Shown in pieces: positions 9,058 to 18,643 of a stretch of DNA of 64,000 nt. A program made the translations under genes and the position numbers. Where the stretch lies: contig CAJTEY010000016.1 of assembly GCA_910575775.1 (NCBI GenBank), positions 24,266 to 88,265 on the forward strand. Direction: 5' to 3'. Source of the DNA: Lachnospiraceae bacterium. GTDB taxonomy: Bacteria > Bacillota > Clostridia > Lachnospirales > Lachnospiraceae. The stretch's first letter is position 1. Each line of letters opens with the position of its first letter. The notes below the pieces were generated by a model that saw only the letters and a list, made by a program, of their open reading frames with translations, was not told where the DNA came from and did no database searches.

Positions 9058-9744
9058 ATGAAAAAAGCAATCTTGGCAACAAAGGTCGGAATGACCCAGA
9101 TCTTCAACGAAGACGGCACACTGACACCGGTTACCGTGCTTCAGGCAGGACCCTGTGCAGTGACGCAGATCAAGACCGTGGAGAATGACGGTTACAGTGC
9201 GGTGCAGGTAGGCTTTGTGGACAAGAAGGAAAGAATCGTCAATAAGGACAAGGGCGGTAAGAAGGAAGTGATCCATCGTCACGGTGCGAACAAGGCACAG
9301 AAGGGACACTTCGATAAGGCAGGTGTTTCCTGCAAGAGATTTATCAGAGAGTTTAAGCTTGAGAACGCGGACGAGTACACACTTGGCAGCGAGATCAAGG
9401 CGGATATCTTTGAGGCTGGCGACAGAGTGGACGCGACGGCAATCTCCAAAGGTAAGGGATTCCAGGGTGCGATCAAGAGACATGGCCAGCACAGAGGACC
9501 TATGACACACGGTTCTAAATTCCATCGTCATCAGGGTTCCAACGGCGCGTGCTCTTCACCGAGTAAGGTGTTTAAGGGTAAGGGTATGCCGGGACACATG
9601 GGCTGCGTGAAAGTTACGGTGAAGAACCTCAAAGTAGTGCGGGTTGACGCAGACAAGAACCTCATTCTGGTAAAGGGCGCGGTGCCCGGTCCCAGAAAGG
9701 CCTTAGTAACCATCAAAGAGACAACTAAGGTTGATGCGAAATAG
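9058..9744 (+). CDS. rplC: 50S ribosomal protein L3
   Basis: A 228-residue protein starting [16 protein letters not shown], the standard L3 start, with AGGAGG a few bases upstream. The glutamine-containing tip ([13 protein letters not shown]) is the loop that reaches toward the peptidyl-transferase centre. It is somewhat longer than the usual 210 residues. It lies second in the S10 order. Confidence 0.97.
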   Translation: MKKAILATKVGMTQIFNEDGTLTPVTVLQAGPCAVTQIKTVENDGYSAVQVGFVDKKERIVNKDKGGKKEVIHRHGANKAQKGHFDKAGVSCKRFIREFKLENADEYTLGSEIKADIFEAGDRVDATAISKGKGFQGAIKRHGQHRGPMTHGSKFHRHQGSNGACSSPSKVFKGKGMPGHMGCVKVTVKNLKVVRVDADKNLILVKGAVPGPRKALVTIKETTKVDAK

Positions 9745-9779
9745 TGGCTTGGGTCACAGATGAAAGGAGGATCATTCAG

Positions 9780-10400
9780 ATGGCAAACGTATCTGTTTAT
9801 AATATGGAAGGTAAAGAAGTCGGCAAGATGGACTTAAATGATGCGGTGTTTGGCGTCGAGATCAATGAACACCTGGTACACATGGCTGTAGTCCAGAACC
9901 TTGCCAATAAGCGTCAGGGCACACAGAAAGCCAAGACCCGCGCGGAGGTTTCCGGCGGCGGCAGAAAGCCCTGGAGACAGAAGGGGACAGGTCATGCAAG
10001 ACAGGGTTCGACCAGATCACCCCAGTGGAAAGGCGGTGGCGTTGTATTTGCTCCCACCCCCAGAGATTATTCCTTCAAGTTAAACAAGAAGGAGAAGAGA
10101 GCGGCGCTCAAGTCGGTGCTGACAAGCAGAGTGCAGGACAACAAGCTGATCGTGCTCGACGAGCTGAAGCTTGATGCGATCAAGACCAAAGAGTTCAAGA
10201 AGGTTATGGATAACTTGAAAGTTGGCAAGGCGATGGTAGTAATTGACGGACAGGATGAGAACGTGATTCTTTCCGCGAGAAACCTTCCCACAGTCAACAC
10301 GGCAATGGCTGAGAATATCAACGTGTATGACATTCTTAAGGGAGACACACTGGTGCTCACCAAGGATGCTGTAGCTAAGATCGAGGAGGTGTTTGCATAA
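9780..10400 (+). CDS. rplD: 50S ribosomal protein L4
   Basis: A 206-residue L4 with the conserved loop [19 protein letters not shown], which lines the exit tunnel. The start at 9780 ([15 protein letters not shown]) has AAAGGAGG at 9763-9770; an in-frame ATG at 9744 overlaps the rplC stop and is rejected. In some bacteria L4 represses its own operon. It ends in TAATG, so the stop is shared with the rplW start. Confidence 0.96.
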   Translation: MANVSVYNMEGKEVGKMDLNDAVFGVEINEHLVHMAVVQNLANKRQGTQKAKTRAEVSGGGRKPWRQKGTGHARQGSTRSPQWKGGGVVFAPTPRDYSFKLNKKEKRAALKSVLTSRVQDNKLIVLDELKLDAIKTKEFKKVMDNLKVGKAMVVIDGQDENVILSARNLPTVNTAMAENINVYDILKGDTLVLTKDAVAKIEEVFA

Positions 10401-10699
10401 TGGCAGCGATTCAGTATTATGATGTGATCCTCAAACCTGTGATTACAGAGAAGAGTATGGCAGGCATGGGCGATAAGAAGTACACCTTCTTGGTTCATCC
10501 CGAGGCAAACAAGACGCAGATCAAAGAGGCTGTGGAAAAGATGTTCGAGGGTGCGAAGGTGGCAAAGGTAAACACCATGAACCAGGTAGGTAAGACCAAG
10601 AGACGCGGCATGGTTTACGGCAAGACTGCCAAGACCAAGAAAGCGGTTGTACAGCTTACCGAGGACAGCAAAGATATTGAGATTTTTGCAGGACTCTAA
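10400..10699 (+). CDS. rplW: 50S ribosomal protein L23
   Basis: A 99-residue L23 ([29 protein letters not shown]). It overlaps the rplD stop by one base. L23 borders the tunnel exit and is the docking site for SRP and trigger factor. A palindromic element begins right after its TAA. Confidence 0.96.
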   Translation: MAAIQYYDVILKPVITEKSMAGMGDKKYTFLVHPEANKTQIKEAVEKMFEGAKVAKVNTMNQVGKTKRRGMVYGKTAKTKKAVVQLTEDSKDIEIFAGL

Positions 10700-10784
10700 C
10701 AAACCGAAGAGATTTTCTAAGGCGTCTGAGGACCGCCTAAGAAAATCTATAGCTTCGGTTGAGAGAAGCGCAAGCGATTCGCTG
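10700..10784 (+). repeat. Stop-proximal palindromic element, copy A (after rplW)
   Basis: The outer stem is AACCGAAG (10702-10709) with CTTCGGTT (10753-10760). The inner stem is AGATTTTCT (10710-10718) with AGAAAATCT (10740-10748), around a core that contains GGCGTC. A second GC-rich hairpin follows at 10761-10784. All arms are perfectly complementary. The remaining bases to 10860 hold only the rplB ribosome-binding site. Confidence 0.8.
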
Positions 10785-10860
10785 TAGGTCTGAATAGGAG
10801 AATCTCAAGCGGTTCTTTCGGGTTGCGAAATAAATATTGAAATAAAGGAGATAAGAGATC

Positions 10861-11703
10861 ATGGCAATCAAGACATATAACCCATATACACCGTCAAGAC
10901 GTAACATGACCGGCTCTGATTTCAGCGAGATCACGAAGAAGACTCCTGAGAAGGCGCTTTGCACTTCCTTAAAGAAGAATGCGGGCCGCAACAATCAGGG
11001 TAAGATCACGGTGAGACATCACGGCGGCGGAAACAGAAGATTATACAGAAACATTGATTTCAAGAGAAACAAAGACGGCATCAGCGCTAAGGTAATCGGT
11101 ATCGAGTACGATCCCAACAGAACGGCTAACATCGCGCTGATCTGCTACGAGGACGGTGAGAAGGCATACATCCTTGCACCGGAGGGATTAAAGGACGGCA
11201 TGAAGGTTATGAACGGACCCGAGGCCGAAATCAGAGTAGGTAACTGCTTGCCTCTGTCTGAGATCCCGGTAGGTACACTGGTACACAACATCGAATTATA
11301 TCCCGGCAAGGGCGGCCAGATGGTTCGTTCCGCAGGCAACAGCGCTCAGCTGATGGCTAAGGAAGGCAAGTATGCGACCTTAAGACTTCCTTCCGGTGAG
11401 ATGAGAATGGTTCCGATGGTATGCAGAGCATCCATTGGCACGGTGGGCAACACAGACCACAACCTGATTAAGATCGGTAAGGCCGGACGTAAGCGTCACA
11501 TGGGCATTCGTCCTACTGTCCGCGGTTCCGTTATGAACCCCAATGACCACCCGCATGGCGGCGGTGAGGGCCGCGCTCCGATTGGACGCCCGGGCCCGTG
11601 TACACCTTGGGGTAAACCGGCACTCGGTCTTAAGACCCGTAAGAAAAAGAAAGCTTCCAATAAGCTGATTGTGAGAAGAAGAGACGGCAGAGCTATTAAG
11701 TAG
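10861..11703 (+). CDS. rplB: 50S ribosomal protein L2
   Basis: A 280-residue L2 ([20 protein letters not shown]). The conserved peptidyl-transferase histidine lies in the segment [25 protein letters not shown] lies about 10 bases before the ATG. It is one of the most conserved 50S proteins and lies in the usual place before rpsS. Confidence 0.97.
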   Translation: MAIKTYNPYTPSRRNMTGSDFSEITKKTPEKALCTSLKKNAGRNNQGKITVRHHGGGNRRLYRNIDFKRNKDGISAKVIGIEYDPNRTANIALICYEDGEKAYILAPEGLKDGMKVMNGPEAEIRVGNCLPLSEIPVGTLVHNIELYPGKGGQMVRSAGNSAQLMAKEGKYATLRLPSGEMRMVPMVCRASIGTVGNTDHNLIKIGKAGRKRHMGIRPTVRGSVMNPNDHPHGGGEGRAPIGRPGPCTPWGKPALGLKTRKKKKASNKLIVRRRDGRAIK

Positions 11704-11723
11704 AGTAGGAGGATAGATAGATC

Positions 11724-12005
11724 ATGGCAAGATCATTGAAAAAAGGACCGTTTGCAGATGCGAGCTTACTGAAAAAAGTAGATGCTATGAATGCGTCGGG
11801 ACAGAAGCAGGTTATCAAGACCTGGTCCCGCCGGTCTACGATTTTCCCTTCTTTCGTGGGACACACCTTTGCGGTGCATGACGGAAGAAAGCACGTACCG
11901 GTATATGTTACAGAGGATATGGTTGGACACAAGCTCGGCGAGTTCGTGGCTACCAGAACTTATAGAGGACATGATAAGGACGAGAGAAAGTCCAAAGTTC
12001 GCTAA
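11724..12005 (+). CDS. rpsS: 30S ribosomal protein S19
   Basis: A 93-residue S19 starting [20 protein letters not shown], with the typical [25 protein letters not shown] written in two conserved parts. It lies in the 30S head and contacts S13. It follows rplB after 20 bases with AGGAGG upstream. Confidence 0.97.
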   Translation: MARSLKKGPFADASLLKKVDAMNASGQKQVIKTWSRRSTIFPSFVGHTFAVHDGRKHVPVYVTEDMVGHKLGEFVATRTYRGHDKDERKSKVR

Positions 12006-12026
12006 TTTGAAAGGAGGCTTCAATCT

Positions 12027-12431
12027 ATGGCTAAAGGACATAGATCCCAGATAAAGAGAGAGAGAAATGCGAACAAGGATGTCAGACCTTCGGCGAAGCT
12101 GTCTTACGCACGAGTGTCTGTACAGAAAGCTTGTTTCGTGTTAGATGCGATCAGGGGGAAGGATGTCGAGACAGCGCTCGGAATCCTTGCGTATAATCCC
12201 AGATATGCGTCCAGCATCATCAAGAAGCTGCTGGAGTCGGCTATCGCAAACGCTGAGTACAAATACAGTCAGGATCCCACGAAGTACCCGAATCCGGAAA
12301 ACCTTTATATTGCTGAGTGCTACGCAAACAAAGGGCCTACCATGAAGCGGATTCAGCCCAGGGCACAGGGCAGGGCTTACAGGATTGAGAAGAGAATGAG
12401 TCACATCACGATCGTTCTCGATGCAAGATAG
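12027..12431 (+). CDS. rplV: 50S ribosomal protein L22
   Basis: A 134-residue L22 with an N-terminal basic extension of about 20 residues relative to the common 110-residue form. The tunnel-lining hairpin segment (GPTMKRIQPRAQGRAYRI) is intact; changes there give macrolide resistance in other species, and none is judged here. AAAGGAGG precedes the ATG. Confidence 0.96.
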   Translation: MAKGHRSQIKRERNANKDVRPSAKLSYARVSVQKACFVLDAIRGKDVETALGILAYNPRYASSIIKKLLESAIANAEYKYSQDPTKYPNPENLYIAECYANKGPTMKRIQPRAQGRAYRIEKRMSHITIVLDAR

Positions 12432-12455
12432 GATCAGATTAGGAAGGAGAACAAC

Positions 12456-13112
12456 ATGGGACAGAAAGTAAATCCGCACGGATTGAGAGTCGGCATCATC
12501 AAGGATTGGGATTCCAAGTGGTATGCTGACGGAGAGTTTGCTGACTTTTTAGTAGAAGATTACAATATCAGAGAATATTTGAAGAAGAAGTTATACAGCG
12601 CAGGCATCTCTAAGATTGAGATCGAGAGAGCTTCCGACAGAGTGAAAGTTATCATCTACACGGCTAAGCCTGGTGTCGTAATCGGTAAGGGCGGGGCAGA
12701 GATCGAGGTAACCAAGAAGGAACTTTCCAAGATGACAGGCAAGAAGGTTCTTGTGGACATCAAGGAGATCAAGCGTCCCGATAAGGATGCGCAGCTTGTT
12801 GCGGAGAACATCGCGCAGCAGCTTGAGAACCGTGTGTCCTTCAGACGTGCAATGAAGTCCTGCATGGGCCGCACCATGAAGGCAGGCGCAGAAGGTATCA
12901 AGGCAGCCGTTTCCGGGCGTCTTGGCGGCGCGGACATCGCCCGCACCGAGTTCTACAGCGAGGGTACCATTCCGCTGCAGACTTTGAGAGCAGATATTGA
13001 CTATGGTTTCGCTGAGGCGGATACCACTTACGGTAAGCTCGGCGTAAAGGTTTGGATTTACAAAGGCGAGGTACTTCCGACTAAATCTAACAAGGAAGGG
13101 AGCGATAAATAA
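12456..13112 (+). CDS. rpsC: 30S ribosomal protein S3
   Basis: A 218-residue S3 starting [13 protein letters not shown], with a KH domain ([19 protein letters not shown]) and the C-terminal S3 domain ([12 protein letters not shown]). It lies at the mRNA entry site. The stop overlaps the rplP start in TAATG. Confidence 0.97.
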   Translation: MGQKVNPHGLRVGIIKDWDSKWYADGEFADFLVEDYNIREYLKKKLYSAGISKIEIERASDRVKVIIYTAKPGVVIGKGGAEIEVTKKELSKMTGKKVLVDIKEIKRPDKDAQLVAENIAQQLENRVSFRRAMKSCMGRTMKAGAEGIKAAVSGRLGGADIARTEFYSEGTIPLQTLRADIDYGFAEADTTYGKLGVKVWIYKGEVLPTKSNKEGSDK

Positions 13113-13549
13113 TGTTAATGCCAAAAAGAGTAAAACGTCGTAAACAGTTCCGTGGTTCCATGGCGGGTAAAGCGACCCGCGGCAACACAATTACCTACGG
13201 TGAGTACGGTATTGTAGCTATGGAGCCCTGTTGGATCAAGTCCAATCAGATAGAGGCAGCCCGTATCGCTATGACAAGGCACATTAAGCGTGGCGGTAAG
13301 GTATGGATCAAGATTTTCCCGGATAAGCCCGTTACTGCAAAACCGGCAGAGACACGTATGGGTTCCGGTAAGGGAACTTTGGAGTACTGGGTAGCAGTGG
13401 TTAAGCCCGGCCGCGTGATGTTCGAGATCGCCGGAGTGGCTGAGGATGTGGCAAAAGAGGCGCTGCGTCTCGCAACCCATAAACTTCCCTGCAAGTGTAA
13501 AATCGTTTCTAAAGCAGACTTGGAAGGCGGTGTGGCAAATGAAAACTAA
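13112..13549 (+). CDS. rplP: 50S ribosomal protein L16
   Basis: A 145-residue L16 starting [15 protein letters not shown], like B. subtilis L16 (MLLPKRVK), so 13112 is preferred over the ATG at 13118. It lies near the A-site tRNA elbow. It overlaps both its upstream and downstream neighbours. Confidence 0.96.
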   Translation: MLMPKRVKRRKQFRGSMAGKATRGNTITYGEYGIVAMEPCWIKSNQIEAARIAMTRHIKRGGKVWIKIFPDKPVTAKPAETRMGSGKGTLEYWVAVVKPGRVMFEIAGVAEDVAKEALRLATHKLPCKCKIVSKADLEGGVANEN

Positions 13550-13745
13550 TAAATATGTGGAAGATTTAAATAAAAAATCAGATGCTGAATTAGCACAGGA
13601 GCTGGTAGACGCTAAGAAAGAGCTTTTCAATTTGAGATTCCAGAACGCAACGAACCAGTTGGACAATACGGCCAGGATCAAAGAAGTGAGAAGAAATATC
13701 GCCAGAATCCAGACGGTGATCACGCAGAAGGCAAAAACTGTATAA
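13539..13745 (+). CDS. rpmC: 50S ribosomal protein L29
   Basis: A 68-residue L29 ([20 protein letters not shown]). The start at 13539 lies inside the end of rplP, an 11-base overlap with a GGCGG-type ribosome-binding site; longer starts in this frame would be buried in rplP. It is helical and lies at the tunnel exit beside L23. Confidence 0.95.
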   Translation: MKTNKYVEDLNKKSDAELAQELVDAKKELFNLRFQNATNQLDNTARIKEVRRNIARIQTVITQKAKTV

Positions 13746-13780
13746 CATGGCGAAAGCGTAAGAATTGCGAAGTGATTTTT

Positions 13781-13850
13781 ACTGATTTCACGGCAGTGAA
13801 ATCAGTTTTGCGGCAGTGAAATCAGTTTCGCGGCAGCGAAATCAGAGGAA
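13781..13850 (+). repeat. Three 20-bp direct repeats with competing hairpins (rpmC-rpsQ)
   Basis: Units at 13791-13810, 13811-13830 and 13831-13850 share CGGCAGTGAAATCAG with small changes. ACTGATTTCAC at 13781-13791 is an exact complement of GTGAAATCAGT in unit 1 (13796-13806) and again in unit 2 (13816-13826), so two mutually exclusive hairpins can form. Confidence 0.75.
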
Positions 13851-13865
13851 GGAGAGATATCAATC

Positions 13866-14120
13866 GTGGAAAGAAATCTGAGAAAAACTCGTACCGGCAA
13901 GGTTACAAGCAATAAGATGGATAAGACCATTGTGGTAGCGATAGAAGATCACGTAAAGCATCCACTTTACAAGAAGATCGTGAAGAAGACCTACAAGTTA
14001 AAAGCGCATGACGAGAACAATGAGTGCAGCATTGGCGATACCGTTAAGGTGATGGAGACCAGGCCTTTATCTAAGGATAAGAGATGGAGACTTGTGGAGA
14101 TCGTTGAAAAGGTTAAATAA
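13866..14120 (+). CDS. rpsQ: 30S ribosomal protein S17
   Basis: An 84-residue S17 ([21 protein letters not shown]) with a GTG start at 13866 and GGAAGGAGAG upstream. It is an OB-fold primary 16S binder. A palindromic element begins right after its TAA. Confidence 0.96.
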   Translation: MERNLRKTRTGKVTSNKMDKTIVVAIEDHVKHPLYKKIVKKTYKLKAHDENNECSIGDTVKVMETRPLSKDKRWRLVEIVEKVK

Positions 14121-14208
14121 CAAACTGAAGAGATTTTCTAAGGCGTCAGAGGACGCCGCCTGAGAAAAACGATAACTTCAGTTGCGAGATTTGCTTCGCA
14201 AACTCGGC
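14121..14208 (+). repeat. Stop-proximal palindromic element, copy B (after rpsQ)
   Basis: The outer stem is AACTGAAG (14123-14130) with CTTCAGTT (14176-14183). Compared with copy A, one C-G pair has become T-A on both sides. The inner left arm AGATTTTCT (14131-14139) faces an imperfect AGAAAAACG. The core carries GGCGTC and GACGCCGCC. A second hairpin, with arms GAG..TTTGC and GCAAA..CTC, lies at about 14186-14206. Confidence 0.8.
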
Positions 14209-14237
14209 ATTGAAATAGGAAAGAAGGAGAAAATAGC

Positions 14238-14606
14238 ATGATTCAACAGGAAAGCAGATTGAAGGTTGCTGATAATACCGGTGCAAAAGAACTCCTGTGC
14301 ATCAGGGTTATGGGCGGATCTACAAGAAGATATGCGCGTATAGGTGATACGATTGTCGCTACGGTCAAAGATGCAACACCAGGCGGCGTTGTAAAAAAAG
14401 GCGATGTCGTGAAGGCTGTCGTTGTGCGCACTGTGAAGGGCGCAAGACGTAAGGATGGATCTTACATCAGATTTGACGAAAATGCTGCTGTTATCATCAA
14501 AGATGATAAGACTCCCAGAGGAACCCGTATTTTTGGACCAGTAGCAAGAGAGCTGCGTGATAAACAGTTTATGAAAATTGTTTCACTGGCTCCGGAAGTA
14601 TTATAG
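14238..14606 (+). CDS. rplN: 50S ribosomal protein L14
   Basis: A 122-residue L14 ([19 protein letters not shown]), a full-length match to the family pattern. It forms the intersubunit bridge with 16S rRNA and contacts L19. AAGGAG lies upstream. Confidence 0.97.
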   Translation: MIQQESRLKVADNTGAKELLCIRVMGGSTRRYARIGDTIVATVKDATPGGVVKKGDVVKAVVVRTVKGARRKDGSYIRFDENAAVIIKDDKTPRGTRIFGPVARELRDKQFMKIVSLAPEVL

Positions 14607-14617
14607 GAGGTGCCGGT

Positions 14618-14929
14618 ATGTCAATGGCTAAGATTAAGAAAGGTGATACCGTCAAGGTGATCGCCGGCAAGGATAAAGACAAAGAAGGCAAGGTTATTTC
14701 CGTAGACAGGAAGAAAAACAAGGTTCTTGTGGAAGGAATCAACAAGATTACCAAGCATGAGAAGCCTTCTATAGCAAACCAGAACGGTGGTATCGTTCAG
14801 AAGGAAGCTCCCATCGACGCTTCCAACGTGATGTATGTACACAAGGGAAAGGCGACCAGAATCGGTTTCAAGATTGAGAAGGATAAGAAAGTACGTTTCG
14901 CCAAGTCCACTGGTGACATCATTGATTAA
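14618..14929 (+). CDS. rplX: 50S ribosomal protein L24
   Basis: A 103-residue L24 with an N-terminal KOW motif (KIKKGDTVKVIAGKDKDKEG). The ATG at 14618 has AGGAGG 6 bases upstream; the ATG at 14624 is an alternative two codons in. It is an assembly initiator of 50S. Confidence 0.96.
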   Translation: MSMAKIKKGDTVKVIAGKDKDKEGKVISVDRKKNKVLVEGINKITKHEKPSIANQNGGIVQKEAPIDASNVMYVHKGKATRIGFKIEKDKKVRFAKSTGDIID

Positions 14930-14953
14930 ATCTGAGAAAGGAGATCCATAAGC

Positions 14954-15496
14954 GTGAGTAGCAGACTTAAAGATATGTATAAAAACGAGATCGTAGATGC
15001 TATGATCAAAAAGTTTGGATATAAAAATGTCATGGAAGTTCCGAAGCTTGACAAGATCGTGATTAACATGGGCGTCGGTGAAGCGAAGGAGAACGCGAAG
15101 GTGCTGGAGTCGGCTGTTGGTGATATGGAGACCATTACCGGTCAGAAAGCCGTCATCACGAAGGCAAAACACTCCATCGCAAACTTCAAGATCAGAGAGG
15201 GACAGTCGATCGGCTGTAAGACGACGCTTCGCGGCGACAAGATGTATGAGTTTTTAGACAGGCTCGTAAACCTGGCTCTGCCCCGTGTGCGTGACTTCAG
15301 AGGCGTGAGTGCCAATTCCTTCGATGGCAGAGGCAACTATGCACTTGGTATCAAGGAGCAGATTATTTTCCCTGAGATCGAGTACGATAAGGTTGATAAG
15401 GTGAGAGGTATGGATGTTATCTTCGTCACCACGGCCAAGACGGATGAAGAAGCCCGTGAGTTGTTGAGATTATTTAATATGCCATTCGCCAAATAG
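14954..15496 (+). CDS. rplE: 50S ribosomal protein L5
   Basis: A 180-residue L5 ([25 protein letters not shown]) with a GTG start after AAAGGAG. It binds 5S rRNA and the P-site tRNA. Length and the [11 protein letters not shown] motif are standard. Confidence 0.97.
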   Translation: MSSRLKDMYKNEIVDAMIKKFGYKNVMEVPKLDKIVINMGVGEAKENAKVLESAVGDMETITGQKAVITKAKHSIANFKIREGQSIGCKTTLRGDKMYEFLDRLVNLALPRVRDFRGVSANSFDGRGNYALGIKEQIIFPEIEYDKVDKVRGMDVIFVTTAKTDEEARELLRLFNMPFAK

Positions 15497-15510
15497 AAGG
15501 AGGTAAATTC

Positions 15511-15696
15511 ATGGCTAAGACAGCAATGAAGATCAAACAGCAGCGCAAACCGAAGTTCTCCGTGAGAGCGTACAACCGCTGCAAAATCTGTGGTCGTCCA
15601 CATGCTTATTTGAGAAAATACGGAATCTGCAGAATCTGCTTCCGTGAGTTAGCATATAAGGGACAGATTCCCGGCGTTAAGAAAGCCAGCTGGTAA
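15511..15696 (+). CDS. rpsZ: 30S ribosomal protein S14, zinc-binding type (S14Z)
   Basis: A 61-residue short S14 with two CxxC pairs (CKIC and CRIC), so it is the zinc-ribbon form. The long zinc-independent form is not in this window. It follows rplE after 14 bases with AAGGAGG. Element C begins after its TAA. Confidence 0.96.
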   Translation: MAKTAMKIKQQRKPKFSVRAYNRCKICGRPHAYLRKYGICRICFRELAYKGQIPGVKKASW

Positions 15697-15782
15697 CAAA
15701 GCCAAAAGATTTTCTATGGCGTCTGGAAAACGCCGCCTAAGAAATACTATGTTTGGCTTGCGAGGTTGCAAGCAACCTCGGT
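15697..15782 (+). repeat. Stop-proximal palindromic element, copy C (after rpsZ)
   Basis: The outer stem is AAGCCAAA (15699-15706) with TTTGGCTT (15752-15759). The inner stem is AGATTTTCT (15707-15715) with AGAAATACT (15740-15748, one mismatch), and the core carries GGCGTC and ACGCCGCC. The second hairpin is perfect: CGAGGTTGC, loop AA, GCAACCTCG (15761-15780). Confidence 0.85.
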
Positions 15783-15825
15783 GGCGAAAAGAATTTTTGG
15801 AAAATTAGGATTAGGAGGAAAAATC

Positions 15826-16227
15826 ATGACAATGAGCGATCCGATTGCAGATATGCTTACGAGAATCCGTAACGCGAATACTGCAAAGCATGATACAGTA
15901 GATGTGCCCTCATCCAAGATGAAGCTGGCTATTGCGCAGATTCTCTTAGAGGAAGGCTATATCAGAAAATTTGATGTGATCGAGAACGGCAGCTTCAAGA
16001 CCATCCATATCACCTTAAAGTATGGAGAGGACAAGAACGACAAGATCATTTCCGGCATCAAGAGAATTTCCAAGCCCGGTCTTCGTGTGTATGCGGGCAA
16101 GGAAGAGCTGCCCAGAGTACTCGGGGGCTTAGGTGTGGCAATCATTTCCACAAACCAGGGCGTCGTGACCGATAAGAAGGCAAGAGAGCTTCAGGTAGGC
16201 GGCGAAGTTTTAGCATTTGTCTGGTAA
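15826..16227 (+). CDS. rpsH: 30S ribosomal protein S8
   Basis: A 133-residue S8 starting [18 protein letters not shown]. The start at 15826 has AGGAGG just upstream; the longer frame from 15766 lies in the palindromic element. S8 represses the spc operon in E. coli; no equivalent site is claimed here. Confidence 0.97.
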   Translation: MTMSDPIADMLTRIRNANTAKHDTVDVPSSKMKLAIAQILLEEGYIRKFDVIENGSFKTIHITLKYGEDKNDKIISGIKRISKPGLRVYAGKEELPRVLGGLGVAIISTNQGVVTDKKARELQVGGEVLAFVW

Positions 16228-16229
16228 CT

Positions 16230-16272
16230 GACCGAGCAAGCCCGGTCTGAAGAATGACTATGTCATTCTTCG
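16230..16272 (+). repeat. Two hairpins after rpsH
   Basis: GACCG pairs with CGGTC at about 16231-16247. Then GAAGAATGAC (16250-16259) and its exact complement GTCATTCTTC (16263-16272) enclose a 3-base loop. No T tract follows, so this does not look like a terminator. It lies directly upstream of element D. Confidence 0.65.
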
Positions 16273-16281
16273 CAGGTGAGA

Positions 16282-16364
16282 GAACCATATAGAATTTCCA
16301 AGGCGTCAAAAGCGCCGCCTAAGAAAATTTATGTTTGGTTTGCGAGGCGGCAAGCAGCCTCGGT
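16282..16364 (+). repeat. Palindromic element, copy D (rpsH-rplF), degenerate
   Basis: The core AAGGCGTC, GCGCCGCC and TAAGAAAATT matches the other copies, but the outer stem (AACCA with TTGGTT) and inner stem are imperfect. This copy is not flush with a stop codon. The second hairpin CGAGGCGGC/GCAGCCTCG at 16343-16362 has one mismatch. Confidence 0.65.
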
Positions 16365-16407
16365 AGAGCGAAAAGAATTTTTGACAAATAAAACAGGAGG
16401 TACGGGC

Positions 16408-16950
16408 ATGTCACGTATAGGAAGAATGCCAATCGCGATCCCCGCAGGTGTGACTGTGGAAATTGCAGAAAATAATAAAGTGACTGTAAAAGGTCCCAAG
16501 GGAACGCTTGAGAGAACGCTCCCGGCAGAGATGGAAATTAAGGTGGAAGGCGATCAGATTCTGGTTTCCAGACCGAACGATTTGAAGAAGATGAAATCCT
16601 TCCACGGTTTGACAAGGACACTGATCCACAATATGGTGGTCGGTGTGACAGACGGCTTTGAGAAGAAGCTGGAGGTAAACGGCGTTGGTTACAGAGCCGC
16701 TAAGTCCGGCAAGAAGCTGACACTCAACTTAGGATACTCCCACCCCGTAGAGATGACAGACCCTGAGGGTATCGAGACCGTTGTGGAAGGGCAGAATCTG
16801 ATCATCGTCAAGGGAATCGATAAAGAAAAAGTAGGTCAGTTTGCGGCTGAAATCAGAGACCAGAGACGTCCTGAGCCTTATAAGGGCAAGGGTATCAAGT
16901 ATGCTGATGAGACAATCAGACGTAAAGTCGGTAAGACCGGTAAGAAATAA
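16408..16950 (+). CDS. rplF: 50S ribosomal protein L6
   Basis: A 180-residue L6 ([19 protein letters not shown]). The start at 16408 has AGGAGG upstream; the frame from 16276 belongs to the repeat region. The C-terminal [14 protein letters not shown] motif is intact. It lies near the GTPase-associated centre. Confidence 0.97.
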   Translation: MSRIGRMPIAIPAGVTVEIAENNKVTVKGPKGTLERTLPAEMEIKVEGDQILVSRPNDLKKMKSFHGLTRTLIHNMVVGVTDGFEKKLEVNGVGYRAAKSGKKLTLNLGYSHPVEMTDPEGIETVVEGQNLIIVKGIDKEKVGQFAAEIRDQRRPEPYKGKGIKYADETIRRKVGKTGKK

Positions 16951-16970
16951 CAGATAAGGAGAGTGTGGAA

Positions 16971-17339
16971 ATGGTTAAGAAGGAATCGAGACAAAAAGTT
17001 CGCGTAAAGAAACATAACAGAATGCGTAACCGTTTCAGCGGCACCGCTGAGAGACCGCGTCTGGCTGTGTTCAGAAGCAATAATCATATGTATGCTCAAA
17101 TTATTGACGATACGGTGGGAAATACCTTAGTCTCCGCATCTACTCTCGAGAAGAGCGTGGGAGGCGAGCTTAAGAAGACCAATGACGTTGAGGCGGCAGC
17201 ATATGTAGGAACAGTGATCGCTAAGAGAGCAATTGAGAAGGGCATCAAGGCCGTTGTTTTTGACAGGGGCGGCTTCATTTACCAGGGTAAGATTGCAGCA
17301 TTAGCGGACGCGGCCAGAGAAGCTGGCCTGGAATTCTAG
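16971..17339 (+). CDS. rplR: 50S ribosomal protein L18
   Basis: A 122-residue L18 that binds 5S rRNA ([24 protein letters not shown]). ATG 16971 is chosen because AAGGAGA at 16956-16962 lies 8 bases upstream; the in-frame GTG at 16965 is too close to it. Confidence 0.95.
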   Translation: MVKKESRQKVRVKKHNRMRNRFSGTAERPRLAVFRSNNHMYAQIIDDTVGNTLVSASTLEKSVGGELKKTNDVEAAAYVGTVIAKRAIEKGIKAVVFDRGGFIYQGKIAALADAAREAGLEF

Positions 17340-17359
17340 GAAGGGAGAAAGAAGATCAC

Positions 17360-17869
17360 ATGAGACGTACAATCATTGACGTAAGTCAGTTAGAACTCAC
17401 TGAGAAAGTTGTGACAATCAAGCGTGTAACCAAGGTTGTCAAGGGTGGTCGTAACATGCGTTTCACAGCGCTTGTGGTAGTCGGCGACGGTAACGGCCAT
17501 GTTGGCGCGGGCTTGGGTAAAGCGACTGAAATCCCTGAAGCGATCCGCAAAGGCAAGGAAGACGCGATCAAGAACCTGGTATGCGTTGCACTGGATGAGA
17601 AGAACAGTATTACACATGATTTTGTCGGAAAATTCGGCTCTGCATCTGTTCTGCTGAAGAGAGCTGCAGATGGTACCGGTATTATCGCCGGAGGCCCTGC
17701 GCGTGTGGTATGCGAGCTTGCAGGCATCAAGAATATTCGGACAAAGTCCCTGGGGTCCAACAATAAGCAGAACGTAGTGTTAGCTACGATCATGGGCTTA
17801 AGCCAGTTAAAGACTCCTGAGGAAGTGGCTAAAAATCGTGGGAAATCCGTGGAGGAAATCCGCGCATAA
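17360..17869 (+). CDS. rpsE: 30S ribosomal protein S5
   Basis: A 169-residue S5 with its double-stranded-RNA-binding-like domain ([19 protein letters not shown]) and C-terminal S5 domain. It has a role in decoding accuracy. Element E begins after its TAA. Confidence 0.97.
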   Translation: MRRTIIDVSQLELTEKVVTIKRVTKVVKGGRNMRFTALVVVGDGNGHVGAGLGKATEIPEAIRKGKEDAIKNLVCVALDEKNSITHDFVGKFGSASVLLKRAADGTGIIAGGPARVVCELAGIKNIRTKSLGSNNKQNVVLATIMGLSQLKTPEEVAKNRGKSVEEIRA

Positions 17870-17966
17870 CAATGCGGGAAGATGTTCTAATGCTCGCAGC
17901 AGTGGCTGCATCACAAAGAACATCTATGTCCCGCATAAGAGAATGCCGAAAAGAAGGCATTCTCTG
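17870..17966 (+). repeat. Stop-proximal palindromic element, copy E (after rpsE)
   Basis: The outer stem is ATGCGGGA (17872-17879) with TCCCGCAT (17929-17936). The inner stem is AGATGTTCT (17880-17888) with AGAACATCT (17917-17925). The second hairpin is AGAGAATGCC (17938-17947) with GGCATTCTCT (17956-17965). All three are perfect. The central core differs from the GGCGTC copies, while the architecture is the same. Confidence 0.85.
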
Positions 17967-18002
17967 TACAGATTCGAAGTTTTACAATCAGGAGGTATTA
18001 AA

Positions 18003-18188
18003 ATGGCAGATAAAAAATTAAAGATCACTTTAGTCAGATCTACGATCGGCCAGGTGCCCAAGGCCCGCGCTACGGTGGCGGCTATGGGACTTCGCAAGCT
18101 CAATCAGACAGTGGAACTGCCTGACAATGCGGCGACCAGGGGTCAGATTCAGAGAGTAAGACATATGGTCAAAGTGGAAGAGGCATAA
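18003..18188 (+). CDS. rpmD: 50S ribosomal protein L30
   Basis: A 61-residue L30 (MADKKLKITLVRSTIGQVPK). The start at 18003 has AGGAGG upstream; the frame upstream lies in element E. L30 is missing from some bacteria but usual in Firmicutes. Confidence 0.96.
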   Translation: MADKKLKITLVRSTIGQVPKARATVAAMGLRKLNQTVELPDNAATRGQIQRVRHMVKVEEA

Positions 18189-18202
18189 AGGAGGTGTGAT
18201 AG

Positions 18203-18643
18203 ATGGAATTATCGAATTTAAGACCTGCTAAGGGCTCTGTGCATAGCGATAACTTTAGAAGGGGTCGCGGACATGGTTCTGGAAACGGTAAGACGGCAGG
18301 TAAGGGACACAAGGGTCAGAAGGCTCGTTCCGGCGCGCCCAGACCGGGCTTTGAGGGTGGTCAGATGCCCTTGTACAGACGTCTCCCCAAGAGGGGCTTT
18401 ACCAACAGAAATACCAAAGAGATCGTTGCTCTTAACCTGAGCGTTCTGGAGGTGTTCGACAACGGTGCAACAGTTGATGTAGATGCATTGATTGAAAAGG
18501 GAATCGTAAAAAATCCCCGTGATGGCGTAAAGATCCTTGGAAACGGAGAACTTACTAAGAAACTCGACGTGAAGGTAAATGCCTTCAGCGCATCCGCGAA
18601 GGAGAAAATCGAGGCACTTGGTGGAACAGCAGAGGTGATTTAA
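18203..18643 (+). CDS. rplO: 50S ribosomal protein L15
   Basis: A 146-residue L15 ([27 protein letters not shown] in family pattern) with the Gly/Arg-rich N-terminus. Its stop overlaps the secY start (TAATG), so secY is coupled to it. Confidence 0.97.
   Translation: MELSNLRPAKGSVHSDNFRRGRGHGSGNGKTAGKGHKGQKARSGAPRPGFEGGQMPLYRRLPKRGFTNRNTKEIVALNLSVLEVFDNGATVDVDALIEKGIVKNPRDGVKILGNGELTKKLDVKVNAFSASAKEKIEALGGTAEVI

Noticed and set aside
13791..13850. Short regular repeats considered as a CRISPR array
   Set aside because: Units are directly adjacent with no spacers, and no cas genes occur in the window.
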